Source: Arcuatula senhousia
Taxonomy: Eukaryota; Mollusca; Bivalvia; Mytilida; Mytilidae
DNA: 64,000 nt
NCBI GenBank assembly: GCA_963971305.1
Contig: OZ020307.1
Location: 4,663,501-4,727,500 of the forward strand
Direction of reading: 5' to 3'
Positions 14,601 to 23,660 of this stretch are shown piece by piece. Position 1 is the first letter of the stretch, and the number at the start of each line of letters is the position of its first letter. Under the pieces are notes generated by a model. It was not told where the DNA came from. It made no database searches and saw only the letters and a list, made by a program, of their open reading frames with translations. The translations under genes were made by a program, and so were the position numbers.

Positions 14601-15059
14601 AGCAATCTTAGCCTTAGGTAGGCAGACCTGTCAAGTGTCACGCACCTTGCGTGAGACTCACGCATCTAGTCCGCAATTTGGCGGCAAATTTCTTTGATCT
14701 TTTAATTTTTTCCTTTGATCTTTCAGTTTTTCGTCAAATCTCACGCATGCAGCTCATAAAAACTTGACAGGCCTGGGTAGGGGACTCCAATCCCGTAGGA
14801 ACCGGGCAAACAGATCTGACACCCAGATTCTGGGAAACAGAGAGATCAAAAAGACAAAATGCAAAAACAAACCCACTCACTCACTCTTGTCTTGCAGTGC
14901 ACTTACAACTATGCCTGAATTTCCTAACTGAATATCTTCTAATCTAACAATCGAGGAATTATTTTGGTTTGGCTGTATTTGTTTTGGTTTGTTGACATTG
15001 TTTATGTCAATTTTGTTCACAAAATTGTTAAAATCAGAAAACTTTGATGACCAAGCCAT
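2463..15059 (-). CDS. MEIOB: MEIOB, meiosis-specific OB-domain protein (11 exons found, C-terminus missing)
   Basis: MEIOB binds single-stranded DNA in meiotic prophase, partners with SPATA22 and RPA on chromosome axes, and is needed for recombination and crossovers (family knowledge). Exons on the minus strand: 15059-14907, 13678-13621, 11472-11341, 10489-10414, 8136-7944, 6553-6453, 6066-6014, 5625-5530, 5333-5244, 4336-4180 and 2676-2463. Every junction is AG/GT and all reading phases agree, giving 441 codons. Recognisable stretches are RYVLNFTIRDSPLYFVN (first OB region), DVVANGQGLHGE, RSTMIATADSKTVITVNP (second OB region), a CxxC-x11-CxxxxC zinc-ribbon-like motif at residues 370-390, and ISDHTGTLEHC. 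Compared with vertebrate MEIOB about 60-70 C-terminal residues are missing; that exon was not found and probably lies outside the window. The ATG at 15059 was chosen as the start because its N-terminus fits; an in-frame upstream ATG at 15122 cannot be excluded. It is divergent from the Njmu-R1 gene. Confidence 0.93.
2869..3515. repeat. Dispersed repeat, GCCCCATCTCGC family, copy 1
   Basis: Starts ACAAGAATATGTCCAACAG and ATAATGCCCCATCTCGCAAC, contains three variants of CATGCGGAAAATATAGGTCA, and ends in a degraded form of the GATGGGGCATA terminus. A second copy lies at 10672-11166. The internal modules are about 130 bp long. It lies in the MEIOB intron between exons 11 and 10. Confidence 0.75.
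3520..3566 (+). repeat. Guanine-run microsatellite (possible G-quadruplex)
   Basis: A TGTGTG stretch is followed by long uninterrupted G runs separated only by TT, and then GGGTGGTGGG-type sequence to about 3660. Several runs of four or more G within 50 bp meet the usual G4 pattern. Proline- or glycine-rich open frames here are artefacts of the run. Confidence 0.8.
4180..4336 (-). CDS. MEIOB: MEIOB exon 10
   Basis: Acceptor TTTATATACAG, donor GTATGA. It encodes DTITDIYNISQIKELMED..., then YGITYAFLTQFNLDSENGG, equivalent to the vertebrate STIVDVYTVEQLKG and YGILYAYISTLN segments. It ends two bases into a codon that becomes the first zinc-ribbon cysteine. Confidence 0.93.
4871..5223. mobile_element. 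MITE, 353 bp, TIR CTGTAAGAATCAGGCAA
   Basis: The left end CTGTAAGAATCAGGCAA at 4871 is the exact reverse complement of the right end at 5207-5223. The inner sequence continues as an imperfect inverted repeat (AATCATGATTTAA near 4896 and 5182). No coding content. It lies in the MEIOB intron between exons 10 and 9. No clear target duplication was found. Confidence 0.75.
5244..5333 (-). CDS. MEIOB: MEIOB exon 9
   Basis: Acceptor TATTCAG, donor GTAAGT. It encodes DTLEAQSLYQFAHSQNFQDT then EDSSSKTDPS, a poorly conserved linker between OB folds. Phase agrees on both sides. The 353-bp MITE at 4871-5223 ends only 15 bp beyond the donor hexamer. Confidence 0.88.
5530..5625 (-). CDS. MEIOB: MEIOB exon 8 (second OB-fold)
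   Basis: Acceptor TTATTTCAG, donor GTTAGA. It encodes VIFAADVKVTYDDF then RSTMIATADSKTVITVNP, which is closely conserved with vertebrate MEIOB (ASDVRINFDKFR..., TATVISKTIITTNP). Confidence 0.95.
6014..6066 (-). CDS. MEIOB: MEIOB exon 7
   Basis: Acceptor GTACATTTCAG, donor GTATAA. A 53-nt exon encoding WDKESIDLALTWTPLET, equivalent to the vertebrate WDNESILLAQSW... segment. Confidence 0.92.
6120..6264. mobile_element. MITE family A copy (145 bp) with 6-bp target duplication
   Basis: Ends CAGACCTGTCAAG (left) and CTTGACAGCCCTG (right) are inverted repeats with two mismatches. The element is flanked on both sides by ATATCT (6114-6119 and 6265-6270). The body contains TTTGATCTTTCAATTTTTCG and GCAGCTCATAAAAACTTGAC. 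A second full copy with a different 6-bp duplication lies at 14623-14775. Confidence 0.88.
6453..6553 (-). CDS. MEIOB: MEIOB exon 6
   Basis: Acceptor GTTTTAG, donor GTAAGT. It encodes IGQVKDIKTKAGKQIKRCEL then KVLDETCPLFSLV, matching the RCEVRLYDET region of vertebrate MEIOB. Ends in phase 2. Confidence 0.93.
6660..7100. other. Intronic sequence, nothing recognised
   Basis: Part of the MEIOB intron between exons 6 and 5. AT-rich, with no long open frame, no clear repeat ends and no RNA gene seen. Confidence 0.5.
7104..7647 (-). repeat. Dispersed repeat, TCTCGCCTGC family, copy 1 (reverse orientation)
   Basis: Reverse-oriented copy of the element at 32758-33507 and 34280-34842. The ends are ACAAGAGTTAACACTAAAG plus TATGTCTCGCCTGC on one side and GCAGGCGAGACA on the other. 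It contains two internal units with CTACTGGGGCATATGCATCC or a close variant and TTCTTGAGATATGGAGGTGC. Not coding. Confidence 0.85.
7944..8136 (-). CDS. MEIOB: MEIOB exon 5
   Basis: Acceptor ATTTTTCAG, donor GTAAGC. It encodes PFNLSGSENHSNIEW..., then LSQLQHIPIKATNDFYTLED and VVANGQGLHGEHINILCVV. SENHS and the VANG motif are conserved in the family. Ends in phase 0. Confidence 0.94.
8290..9920. other. Intronic sequence between MEIOB exons 5 and 4, nothing recognised
   Basis: AT-rich intron sequence. An 85-codon open frame at 8633-8890 (plus strand) has no recognisable domain and lies wholly within the intron, so it is not called. Confidence 0.5.
9924..10310. mobile_element. TTAA-flanked MITE, TIR GGGAGTACGAGCCT
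   Basis: The element runs 9928-10306 between two TTAA tetranucleotides (9924-9927 and 10307-10310). The left end GGGAGTACGAGCCTGAGA and the right end TCTGAGGCTCGTACTCCC are near-perfect inverted repeats. TTAA duplication is typical of piggyBac and Kolobok elements (established); with no transposase present, assignment to either is inference. Confidence 0.85.
10414..10489 (-). CDS. MEIOB: MEIOB exon 4
   Basis: Acceptor TTATTTTTCAG, donor GTAAGA. It encodes SLSNVQVQSKPQDGSDEKY then RSATP; the RSATP segment aligns with the FSPATP segment of vertebrate MEIOB. Enters in phase 1 and leaves in phase 2. Confidence 0.9.
10672..11166. repeat. Dispersed repeat, GCCCCATCTCGC family, copy 2
   Basis: Begins AACAAGAATATGTCC at 10672 with ATTATGCCCCATCTCGCAAC, and ends CTTTCGTAGATGGGGCATAA. 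Two internal modules carry GGAAAATATAGGTCACA. Same family as 2869-3515. Non-coding; in the MEIOB intron between exons 4 and 3. Confidence 0.8.
11341..11472 (-). CDS. MEIOB: MEIOB exon 3 (first OB-fold core)
   Basis: Acceptor ATATTTTAG, donor GTGTGC. It encodes NTGTERYVLNFTIRDSP followed by LYFVNVTFWGREQYIKDL. This is the most conserved MEIOB signature seen in the window. Confidence 0.95.
11590..12540. other. Intronic sequence, nothing recognised
   Basis: Part of the large MEIOB intron between exons 3 and 2. AT-rich; no repeat ends, gene or RNA recognised. Confidence 0.45.
12556..12660 (+). repeat. Helitron-related block, copy 1
   Basis: AATAATGAGATGTGGAATAA followed by GCGACACAGC, then AAGCGGCAATTCAGAAAAAC and CACAATGG, matches 54022-54110 inside the Helitron at 53478-54263. 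It also matches, in reverse, 13862-14010. Probably a relic or shared passenger of the same Helitron family. No Helitron terminus was found here. Confidence 0.55.
12660..13620. other. Intronic sequence between MEIOB exons 3 and 2, no gene
   Basis: Contains short open frames on both strands with no recognisable domain. Near 13350-13510 a fragment resembles the CTGTGG...ATTTTCGTGG type of bivalve repeat found better preserved at 43890-44099. Confidence 0.4.
13621..13678 (-). CDS. MEIOB: MEIOB exon 2
   Basis: Acceptor TTTTTTGTAG, donor GTAAGT. It encodes NVIGLILAKEEPRSVQSRK and matches the vertebrate segment that starts the first OB fold (KVIGIVIGK...). Ends in phase 1. Confidence 0.9.
13829..13852. 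mobile_element. MITE family A, right-end fragment
   Basis: GCTCATAAAAACTTGACAG followed by TCCTG is the right end of the MITE at 6120-6264. The rest of the element is absent. Confidence 0.6.
13862..14012 (-). repeat. Helitron-related block, copy 2 (reverse orientation)
   Basis: On the minus strand it reads like 12556-12680: TGAGACGTGGAATAAGTGTA, then CAAGCAGCCGCAATTCAG and the CCTTCAACGAGGCC segment. It is therefore a second copy of the block also carried by the Helitron at 53478-54263. Confidence 0.55.
14046..14586. mobile_element. TIR element, about 541 bp, terminus GGTCGTTTCGTACC
   Basis: The left end GGTCGTTTCGTACC and right end GGTACGAAACGACC (14573-14586) are exact inverted complements. 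Subterminal variants of the motif occur at about 14082, 14112, 14143 and (inverted) 14558. It has no coding capacity and lies in MEIOB intron 1. The repeated subterminal copies suggest transposase-binding sites (inference). Confidence 0.8.
14623..14775. mobile_element. MITE family A copy (153 bp) with 6-bp target duplication
   Basis: Ends CAGACCTGTCAAG and CTTGACAGGCCTG are inverted repeats. It is flanked by GGTAGG on both sides (14617-14622 and 14776-14781). The body matches 6120-6264 over its whole length. It lies in MEIOB intron 1, about 130 bp from the exon 1 donor. Confidence 0.9.
14907..15059 (-). CDS. MEIOB: MEIOB exon 1
   Basis: Residues 1-51, beginning MAWSSKFSDF. The donor is GTAAGT at 14906-14901, preceded by ...NSGIV, and leaves phase 0, which fits exon 2. 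A second GTGAGT-like site 22 nt further on gives the wrong phase. The segment is Asn- and Gln-rich (PKQIQPNQNNSS) and diverged from vertebrates. Confidence 0.85.
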
Positions 15060-15315
15060 CTTTCTACTGTTGAGTGTCGTCTGCAAAAGACAATACGCAC
15101 GTGCTTTCAGTAAACAATACATAGTTTGCCTTGGAAAAAGTAAATCAATATACTTAACATTACTTTTTAAATGATTTCTCTGCGATAAAGTTCTTTGTTT
15201 TTGCGTTTAGACATTAGGCAATAACATGGGAGAAATTTCTATTCCTGACAGTTCATTTCGCTCCCCGAAAAAAATCATCCTCCTTGTTGAGTTATAAAAA
15301 GGAACCAGTTTACGT
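15060..15315. promoter_or_regulatory. MEIOB upstream region
   Basis: This is the sequence between the MEIOB start codon and the left terminus of the 12.8-kb inverted structure. It probably holds the 5' UTR and proximal promoter of MEIOB. No TATA box or other element could be assigned with confidence, so the call rests on position only. Confidence 0.4.
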
Positions 15316-15360
15316 ACAACAACCACTATAAGCACCATCGAGCACCATCTATAGCCAACG

Positions 15361-18300
15361 AAAAAAGGGTCTAGCACCACGGGGCCTATGGGTCCCAGGG
15401 ATGGTCCAAGTCTATCGAAATTGTGTATGTGGGTCCATATGAGTTAGGCCTAACATTCTAAATAGGTCCGGGATCCAATGGATCACTGTCAAAAAAAAAT
15501 TCGAATCCTCATGCATTTCATGTATAACATGACTTGATGTAGAAATGTTGCACCATGGAAACGGACTTTGCACCACGGGGCCTATGGGTCCCAGGGATGG
15601 TCCAAGTCTATCGAAATTGTGTATGTGGGTCCATATGAGTTAGGCCTAACATCTAAATAAGACCGGGATCCAATGGATCACTGTCAAAAAAAAAATTCGA
15701 ATCCTCATGCATTTCATGTATAACATGACTTGATGTAGAAATGTTGCACCATGGAAATGGACTTTGCACCACGGGGCCTATGAGTCCCAGGGATGGTCCA
15801 AGTCTATCGAAATTGTGTATGTGGGTCCATATGAGTTAGGCCTAACATTCTAAATAGGTCCGGGATCCAATGGATCACTGTCAAAAAAAAATTCGAATCC
15901 TCGTGCATTTCATGTATAACATGACTTGAGGTAGAAATGTTGCACCATGGAAACGGACTTTGCACCACGGGGCCTATGGGTCCCAGGGATGGTCCAAGTC
16001 TATCGAAATTGTGTATGTGGGTCCATATGAGTTAGGCCTAACATCTAAATAAGACCGGGATCCAATGGATCACTGTCAAAAAAAAAATTCGAATCCTCAT
16101 GCATTTCATGTATAACATGACTTGATGTAGAAATGTTGCACCATGGAAACGGACTTTGCACCACGGGCCCTATGGGTCCCAGGGATGGTCCAAGTCTATC
16201 GAAATTGTGTATGTGGGTCCATATGAGTTAGGCCTAACATTCTAAATAGGTCCTGGATCCAATGGATCACTGTCAAAAAAAAAATTCGAATCCTCATGCA
16301 TTTCATGTAGAACATGACTTGATGTAGAAATGTTGCACCATGCTAACGGACTTTGCACCACGGGGCCTATGGGTCCCAGGGATGGTCCAAGTCTATCGAA
16401 ATTGTGTATGTGGGCCCATATGAGTTAGGCCTAACATCTAAATAAGACCGGGATCCAATGGATCACTGTCAAAAAAAAAAATTCGAATCCTCATGCATTT
16501 CATGTATAACATGACTTGATGTAGAAATGTTGCACCATGGAAACGGACTTTGCACCACGGGGCCTATGGGTCCCAGGGATGGTCCAAGTCTATCGAAATT
16601 GTGTATGTGGGTCCATATGAGTTAGGCCTAACATCTAAATAAGACCGGGATCCAATGGATCACTGTCAAAAAAAAAAATCGAATCCTCATGCATTTCATG
16701 TATAACATGACTTGATGTAGAAATGTTGCACCATGGAAATGGACTTTGCACCACGGGGCCTATGAGTCCCAGGGATGGTCCAAGTCTATCGAAATTGTGT
16801 ATGTGGGTCCATATGAGTTAGGCCTAACATTCTAAATAGGTCCGGGATCCAATGGATCACTGTCAAAAAAAAATTCGAATCCTCATGCATTTCATGTATA
16901 ACATGACTTGATGTAGAAATGTTGCACCATGGAAACGGACTTTGCACCACGGGGCCTATGGGTCCCATGGATGGTCCAAGTCTATCGAAATTGTGTATGT
17001 GGGTCCATATGAGTTAGGCCTAACATCTAAATAAGACCGGGATCCAATGGATCACTGTCAAAAAAAAATTCGAATCCTCATGCATTTCATGTATAACATG
17101 ACTTGATGTAGAAATGTTGCACCATGGAAATGGACTTTGCACCACGGGGCCTATGGGTCCCAGGGATGGTCCAAGTCTATAGAAATTGTGTATGTGGGTC
17201 CATATGAGTTAGGCCTAACATTCTAAATAGGTCCTGGATCCAATGGATCACTGTCAAAAAAAAAATTCGAATCCTCATGCATTTCATGTAGAACATGACT
17301 TGATGTAGAAATGTTGCACCATGCTAACGGACTTTGCACCACGGGGCCTATGGGTCCCAGGGATGGTCCAAGTCTATCGAAATTGTGTATGTGGGCCCAT
17401 ATGAGTTAGGCCTAACATCTAAATAAGACCGGGATCAAATGGATCACTGTCAAAAAAAAAATTCGAATCCTCATGCATTTCATGTATAACATGACTTGAT
17501 GTAGAAATGTTGCACCATGGAAACGGACTTTGCACCACGGGGCCTATGGGTCCCAGGGATGGTCCAAGTCTATCGAAATTGTGTATGTGGGTCCATAGGA
17601 GTTAGGCCTAACATTCTAAATAGGTCCGGGATCCAATGGATCACTGTCAAAAAAAAAAATTCGAATCCTCATGCATTTCATGTATAACATGACTTGATGT
17701 AGAAATGTTGCACCATGGAAACGGACTTTGCACCACGGGGCCTATGGGTCCCAGGGATGGTCCAAGTCTATCGAAATTGTGTATGTGGGTCCATATGAGT
17801 TAGGCCTAACATTCTAAATAGGTCCTGGATCCAATGGATCACTGTCAAAAAAAAAATTCGAATCCTCATGCATTTCATGTAGAACATGACTTGATGTAGA
17901 AATGTTGCACCATGCTAACGGACTTTGCACCACGGGGCCTATGGGTCCCAGGGATGGTCCAAGTCTATCGAAATTGTGTATGTGGGCCCATATGAGTTAG
18001 GCCTAACATCTAAATAAGACCGGGATCCAATGGATCACTGTCAAAAAAAAAATTCGAATCCTCATGCATTTCATGTATAACATGACTTGATGTAGAAATG
18101 TTGCACCATGGAAATGGACTTTGCACCACGGGGCCTATGGGTCCCAGGGATGGTCCAAGTCTATCGAAATTGTGTATGTGGGTCCATATGAGTTAGGCCT
18201 AACATTCTAAATAGGTCCTGGATCCAATGGATCACTGTCAAAAAAAAATTCGAATCCTCATGCATTTCATGTAGAACATGACTTGATGTAGAAATGTTGC

Positions 18301-18880
18301 ACCATGCTAACGGACTTTGCACCACGGGGCCTATGGGTCCCAGGGATGGTCCAAGTCTATCGAAATTGTGTATGTGGGCCCATATGAGTTAGGCCTAACA
18401 TCTAAATAAGACCGGGATCCAATGGATCACTGTCAAAAAAAAAATTCGAATCCTCATGCATTTCATGTATAACATGACTTGATGTAGAAATGTTGCACCA
18501 TGGAAATGGACTTTGTACCACGGGGCCTATGGGTCCCAGGGATGGTTCAAGTCTATCGAGATTGTGTATGTGGGTCCATATCAGCTAGGCCTGACATTCT
18601 AAACAGGTCCGGGATCCAATGGATCACTGTCAAAAAAAAATCGAACCCTCGTATATCATGTATATAACATGAGTTAATATAGAAATCTTGCAACGTAAAA
18701 ATGACCTACCACCACGGGACCTTTCTGTGTCCTGTGTCCTTTGGATCACTGTTTTTAGATTAAAACTCCGTTTATTTATGATTTATATGAAAATCCTGTA
18801 TACACAAAAAAACGGACCTAACACCACGGGTCCCGTGGGGCCTATTGTCCTCAATAATGGTCACAAAAACGAACCAAGCA
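15361..18880 (+). repeat. 196-bp satellite array, left arm (homogeneous, about 17 copies)
   Basis: CACCACGGGGCCTATGGGTC recurs about every 196 bp from 15375 to 18510, then decays over two partial units to about 18880. Monomers alternate between two main types, CATTCTAAATAGGTCC and CATCTAAATAAGACC, giving a roughly 392-bp dimeric higher-order repeat. Each monomer carries GGATCCAATGGATCACTGTC and a poly-A run of 8-11. Differences between copies are few, so the array expanded or was homogenised recently. Not coding. Confidence 0.95.
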
Positions 18881-19990
18881 TTATATTGCCCTTGGCCCAA
18901 GAGTTGATTAAATTCTTTTTAAATAGATGTATATCGTTATTAGTCAGGATTGACCTGTAAGATCTTAGTCTTATTCGTTACATGTTCATGTACACGGAAA
19001 AGAAGTTCTTTTATTTACAAAGTACTTTTTGAACTATTACCGCTCCCTTCTTACCAAGAAATTCACGTTTAGTGTTGTAAACAAAACGGAACAACTCAAC
19101 AGTTTAAACGAGCTGTTTGTATTGGGTAATTGCATTAAAATTGCTTTCTTTTAAATCCCTGCTATTTTATATAAAATATCCTTTCTTTTAGTGTAAAACT
19201 AGAAAACTGCGAACTGCAGCTTACAAATATATACCCAACGCACCCCACGAATTGACCAGATTTTTAATGGAAGTTGCACATCTACATTAAGTCACAAACA
19301 TTCTATGAAATTTCATGAAAATCCATTGAGTGGTAAAAATCTATTGAGTAATTTAGTAGGAGTTGTGGATAAGTTATTGGTTCCCTCTTGTAATCAAACG
19401 GATATAATGCTAAAATTTTTGGTTTATCATTTTGCTCTTAAAAATCTTGAAATTTTCATCCAGAGTTAGATTGTTTCTTTCAAAGCAAAACGCGCATCAG
19501 ATGCAGTTTAAAATGTTTGCCAGACAATTTGATATAGTTTTGTCTCTTCATGCCCTTTTTGCTTTCTTTTTCCATACTGGTTTCCCACATTATAAATTGA
19601 ATTCCTTCTGAAGGACCTTTATCATCAAAGGCTTTTTTTGTCTGCGAAAGTAGAAGGGCATATCTTATGCATGGTGTTCTGGTCTGTCCGTTGGTCCGTC
19701 CGTTCCAAATCAGGTTATACCAACAGGTTGAAGCTATTTTTCCATAAAGGAAATATGATATTATCGCAAAATCTTTATAGAAAAACGGTAGCTGTACCAT
19801 CAAATTTATGAATGATATTTGTTATAGTTTCTTTAAACCAATAAACCAATCAAGAACCTTCGCACGCAATCATATTAGCATAAAAAGTCTTTATTACATA
19901 TTATGCCCACTACATGTAATCGACTTTACGGTTCAAAGGCTGGTTGCATGGGAGGGCATCATGTCTTCATTTAATTTGGACATATCTTTA
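18880..19990. other. Core of the inverted structure, nothing recognised
   Basis: AT-rich sequence without exons or transposase motifs. Fragments of dispersed repeats (for example TCTGCGAAAGTAGAAGGGCATA and TCCGTTGGTCCGTCCGTTCC near 19640-19710) are present. Confidence 0.45.
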
Positions 19991-21336
19991 TTTTAGCTCA
20001 CTTGGACAAAGGTCGTGTGATATATTGCTATCACTTGGCATCCGTCGTCCGTCGTCTGTCGTCTTTTCAACTTTCAAAACTTTGTTTCTTTAAAACCGAT
20101 TGACGAAGTGCAACCAACTTGGTATGCTTGTTATTTGTGGTGGCGTTTACAAAACTATTGTTTTTGATGTTTGATTCAACAAAAAACATGGTCGCCATCG
20201 CTAAAATATCTAATTGGGGTAGAATCACCTTTAAAGATTTATAACTTAATTAATATGACAGATAGAACAAATCTGATGCCTCTATGGTTCTTTTGAGTCG
20301 AAGTTGTCAGGTAATTCCTTTAAGACGTAATGGCCCTTTTAGTTTAAAATCACGATTTTTATGTTTTTGCCTTATATAATTATAATGGAAACTTTTGCAG
20401 ATAGAGGGAAGCTGTTGCTTGCTTAAATGTTCAGCAATGGTTCGAATTTGTCAGATGACCCCTGTAAGGGGCTATGGCCAAAGAAGGGTTTTGGCTCATA
20501 GAATGAATTCCATTACAGACAGACGGATGTCCAGTTTGAGAAATTCTTAAAATAAAAAAAAACCTCTCCATTTGATGGAAGTTTTCGGATGACCTGGACC
20601 GAAGCTCTACAAAAGTATTCATTGGGTCGAAGATGTCAGCTGACCCCTTATAGTGGTTTTCTCTCTCCATATGTCAAAAATAGCGTTTTATGCCCCCGCG
20701 AGGACATGTCGGGGGCATTAAGTTTTACTTAATCCGTATGTCCAACTGTCCGAACAAATTTCCGTCAAGCTTTTCTCAGGAACCGTACATGGGAATAATT
20801 TGAAACTTGGTAGGATGGTTCAGTATGACAAACTGTACGTCCTAAGCCACTTTCAGACCTATCGGACTTTTACTTCCTGTTTAGGGTAGGGCCGATATGA
20901 AATCTATGAAAAATACTTGAAAATTTCTGTCAAGCTTTTCGCAGAAGAATGATTTGAAACTTTGTAGGATTGTTCAGTATGACAATCTGTATGTCCTAAG
21001 CAACTTTCAGACCTGTGAGACTTCCACTTTCTGTTTGGGGCCTAGCGGGGGCATTTGTGTCCCATGGACACATTCCTTCTTTATATTTCATGTTTTTGTC
21101 CTATAGAATGAACATTATTGTGGACTAGGGAGAAAAGCTGTTGCTTTCTTAAACCTTTAGCTCACTGCACTTTACAAAAGTCTCCATTTAGCCGAAGATG
21201 TCTGGTGGCTCCTTAAAGTTAAAATGTTACTTGCTTAAACATTCAGCTTATTAAGCTCTACAAAAGTCAGTATTGGGTAAAATTGTCATTCTTCAGAATG
21301 ACCTTAAGATTCAGGCTCCTAGGAGCCTCTTATCAA
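19991..21336 (+). repeat. GCTCACCTG family dispersed repeat, interrupted by a nested element
   Basis: Starts TTTTAGCTCACTTGGACAAA and ends CAGGCTCCTAGGAGCCTCTT, as in the copies at 35050, 37610 and 44906. The internal units contain AGCTCTACAAAAGT and GTCAGATGACCCCTTATAG-type text. A GCCCCCGCG-family repeat is inserted at about 20690-21087. Non-coding. Confidence 0.8.
20690..21087 (+). repeat. GCCCCCGCG family repeat, copy 1, nested
   Basis: Starts TATGCCCCCGCGAGGACATG and ends GGGGGCATTTGTGTCCCATG then GACACATTCCTTCT. It carries two diverged internal units with TTTCCGTCAAGCTTTTC-type text. The host repeat resumes directly afterwards (TTTCATGTTTTTGTCCTATA), so it is a nested insertion. An inverted copy lies at 22658-23068. 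Confidence 0.8.
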
Positions 21337-21639
21337 GGGTTGCAGTCCTTTATTCGGAAAATTATCGTGTTTTTGACTAACAGCATAAAAAAAATGATTG
21401 CTGATAAAGAAAAGGTTTTGAATTATTTATGTTCAGCTAAAGCTCTATAAAAGTGTCCATCGGGTCATAATTGTCAGATGATATCTTTTTGGGGTTATGG
21501 CCCTAAAAATGTCAAACACAGTTTTTGTTTGTCTTTGCATTATAATTTAAAAACTAGTGCAGATTATTGCATCAAAGCTCTGTGACAATCGTGATGGTAA
21601 TATTTTTTTTCAAATAAATTTAAAGTGGATTTTTATACC

Positions 21640-22150
21640 CCGCTTTGAAGATGAATGGGGTTTACTGGTTTATCTCTGTCCTTCCGTTCCCATCGTCCGT
21701 CTACAACATAACTTTCTTAACAGTTGTCTCAACAACTACAAATCACAATTGCTTGAAATTTTAATATTTGGCTTCAGCATGAGGTCCTTTATCGCAAGAA
21801 CAAAATTAGGTCTGTCTTACATATACTTTCTGTTAAGACTTTGAGAATTTTCAACACTATTGGTCAATTGTTTAAAATGTTCGTAACACATGGTAACAGT
21901 TTTATCGGAAACTATTCATCACAGGAACATGATATTTGGTATATGACGTATTGCAAGTATCAAAAGTAGGTCCACATGTCAGATATCTACTTCCTGTTCA
22001 CTGAAAAAGTTAATACTGGGGATAGCGGGGAAACATGTTTTCTCTGCGAAAGTTCCGACCGCGGGTCTTCTCGGGGATAATATGCTTTCCTCGCGGTAAT
22101 ATTGTCCGCGGGTGTTCTAGGGGTGACGATGCTTTCCAAGCGGAAACCTT
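21640..22150. repeat. Dispersed repeat starting TATACCCCGCTTTGAAGA
   Basis: Begins with TATACCCCGCTTTGAAGATG and runs to the GGGGATAGCGGGGAAACATG segment near 22017-22036, which is roughly complementary to the start. It resembles other two-ended dispersed elements here. The tail to 22150 has GC-rich short repeats (GTCCGCGGGT). Non-coding. Confidence 0.55.
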
Positions 22151-22657
22151 GTCCGCAAGTCTACTTGTGGATTTTTGTATAACATCTTGAGTACTTTTCA
22201 GGAAGTAAACGAGAAGCAACTTCCGACAGCTAGACTGAACAATATGTATCCATATCTAAGCATGCGTTAAAAAAGTGCATGCAGAAAATGAATATTAGCT
22301 CCTTAAATATTGTAGATGTATAGATTTTGTTTACTTAACATATTATATAGATGCATGCTAGAGAAATGTAACCTTATTTTTGACAAATTGCAAACGAAAG
22401 TTTTGGCGTTTTTAGCATTGTGGTTGGACCGACAGACAGACGGTCTCTTTGACAAGGAGAAAATTATAGGGATGCTGCATTTTTGTGTGAGGTCTTTTGC
22501 TGTTGGTCCTAAAGAAAACTGCAACCTAAATGCTTAAAGTATTGAGATGTAGAATAAATGCCGATGAAACATCATCTTTTAACATAGTAATTTTACAATT
22601 CACAAAAAGGATGAGTTGCGATAAGCCTCTTAGCCTACCATAGAAAAATAAAAATAA

Positions 22658-23068
22658 AGAAGGAATGTGTCCATGGGACACGGATGCCCCCGCTGGCCCA
22701 AAACAGGAAGTAGAAGTCCGACAGGTCTGAAGGTCGCTTAGAACGTACAGTTTAACTGTACGTTCTAAGCGACCTTCAGTGTTTGTCATGCTGAACGATC
22801 CTTCCAAGTTTTAAATCATTCTCATGTACGGTTCCGAGAAAAGCTTGACGGAAATTTTCATAGTCATGTTTACATATTTTCATATCGGCCTTAGTCCCAA
22901 ACAAGGAAGTAGATGTCCGACAGGTCTGAAAATTGCTTAGGACGTACAGTTTGTCATACTGAACCATCCTACCAAGTTTGAGAAAAGCTTGACGGAAATT
23001 CGTACGGACGGACATGAGTAAAACTTAATGCCCCCCCCCCCCCAACATGTCGTCGCGGGGGCATAAAA
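22658..23068 (-). repeat. GCCCCCGCG family repeat, copy 2 (reverse orientation)
   Basis: Reads GAAGGAATGTGTCCATGGGA, GATGCCCCCGC..., and ends in a run of C, ACATGTCGTCGCGGGGGCAT and AAA. It is the reverse complement of the copy at 20690-21087. It includes the perfect palindrome at 22727-22779. Confidence 0.8.
22727..22779. repeat. 53-bp perfect palindrome
   Basis: Arms 22727-22752 and 22754-22779 (26 bp each, starting CTGAAGGTCGCTTAGAACG) are exact reverse complements around one central T. The arms are part of the repeat's own sequence, so the palindrome probably arose by an inverted duplication within the element. Confidence 0.95.
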
Positions 23069-23660
23069 ATAGTAGGTGAATAGTGTCACCAAATGTCTCG
23101 TATTAAATTTGAATGCTTGTATTTTTATACAATTGACAAAGTCGACTGTAGTGTATGCTTTATTCTACTTTATAGAAAATGATGCTTAAAAACCCGAAAC
23201 AAAATGTTTTAACATTGAGCCGAACGGAAAGTGAAGTAAAAGAGTGTTGTATATCCTTTCCAGAAGCATGGTCTTGCATAGGCGGAACAAACTCCATATT
23301 TTTTTTTCAAAAGCGTGCATTACTAAAACATGAAAACACGTTTTTTTTTTGTGAAAGCTGCAAGACATACTGAAAAATTAAAAAGTCTTTAAGACTTTAC
23401 TTTTTACCTCTTAGTCAATAGCTAATAATATCTAAAATTCCTTTCGTTTTTTAACGCATAATAAATAAATTCAAGTTCAAAATTATCATGTAAAACAAAA
23501 AAGATTCTTCTGGTGTTAAAACACCTTATCGCCCGACTGTTGTGTTATTCTTTTGGACTTTATGTAAAAAAAATAGATATAGTAGATATAATGCCAAGCT
23601 CTGTATTCTAGTAATTCATCACACAATTTCATTTTTATAAAGGTTTTATCTTTAGCAAAG

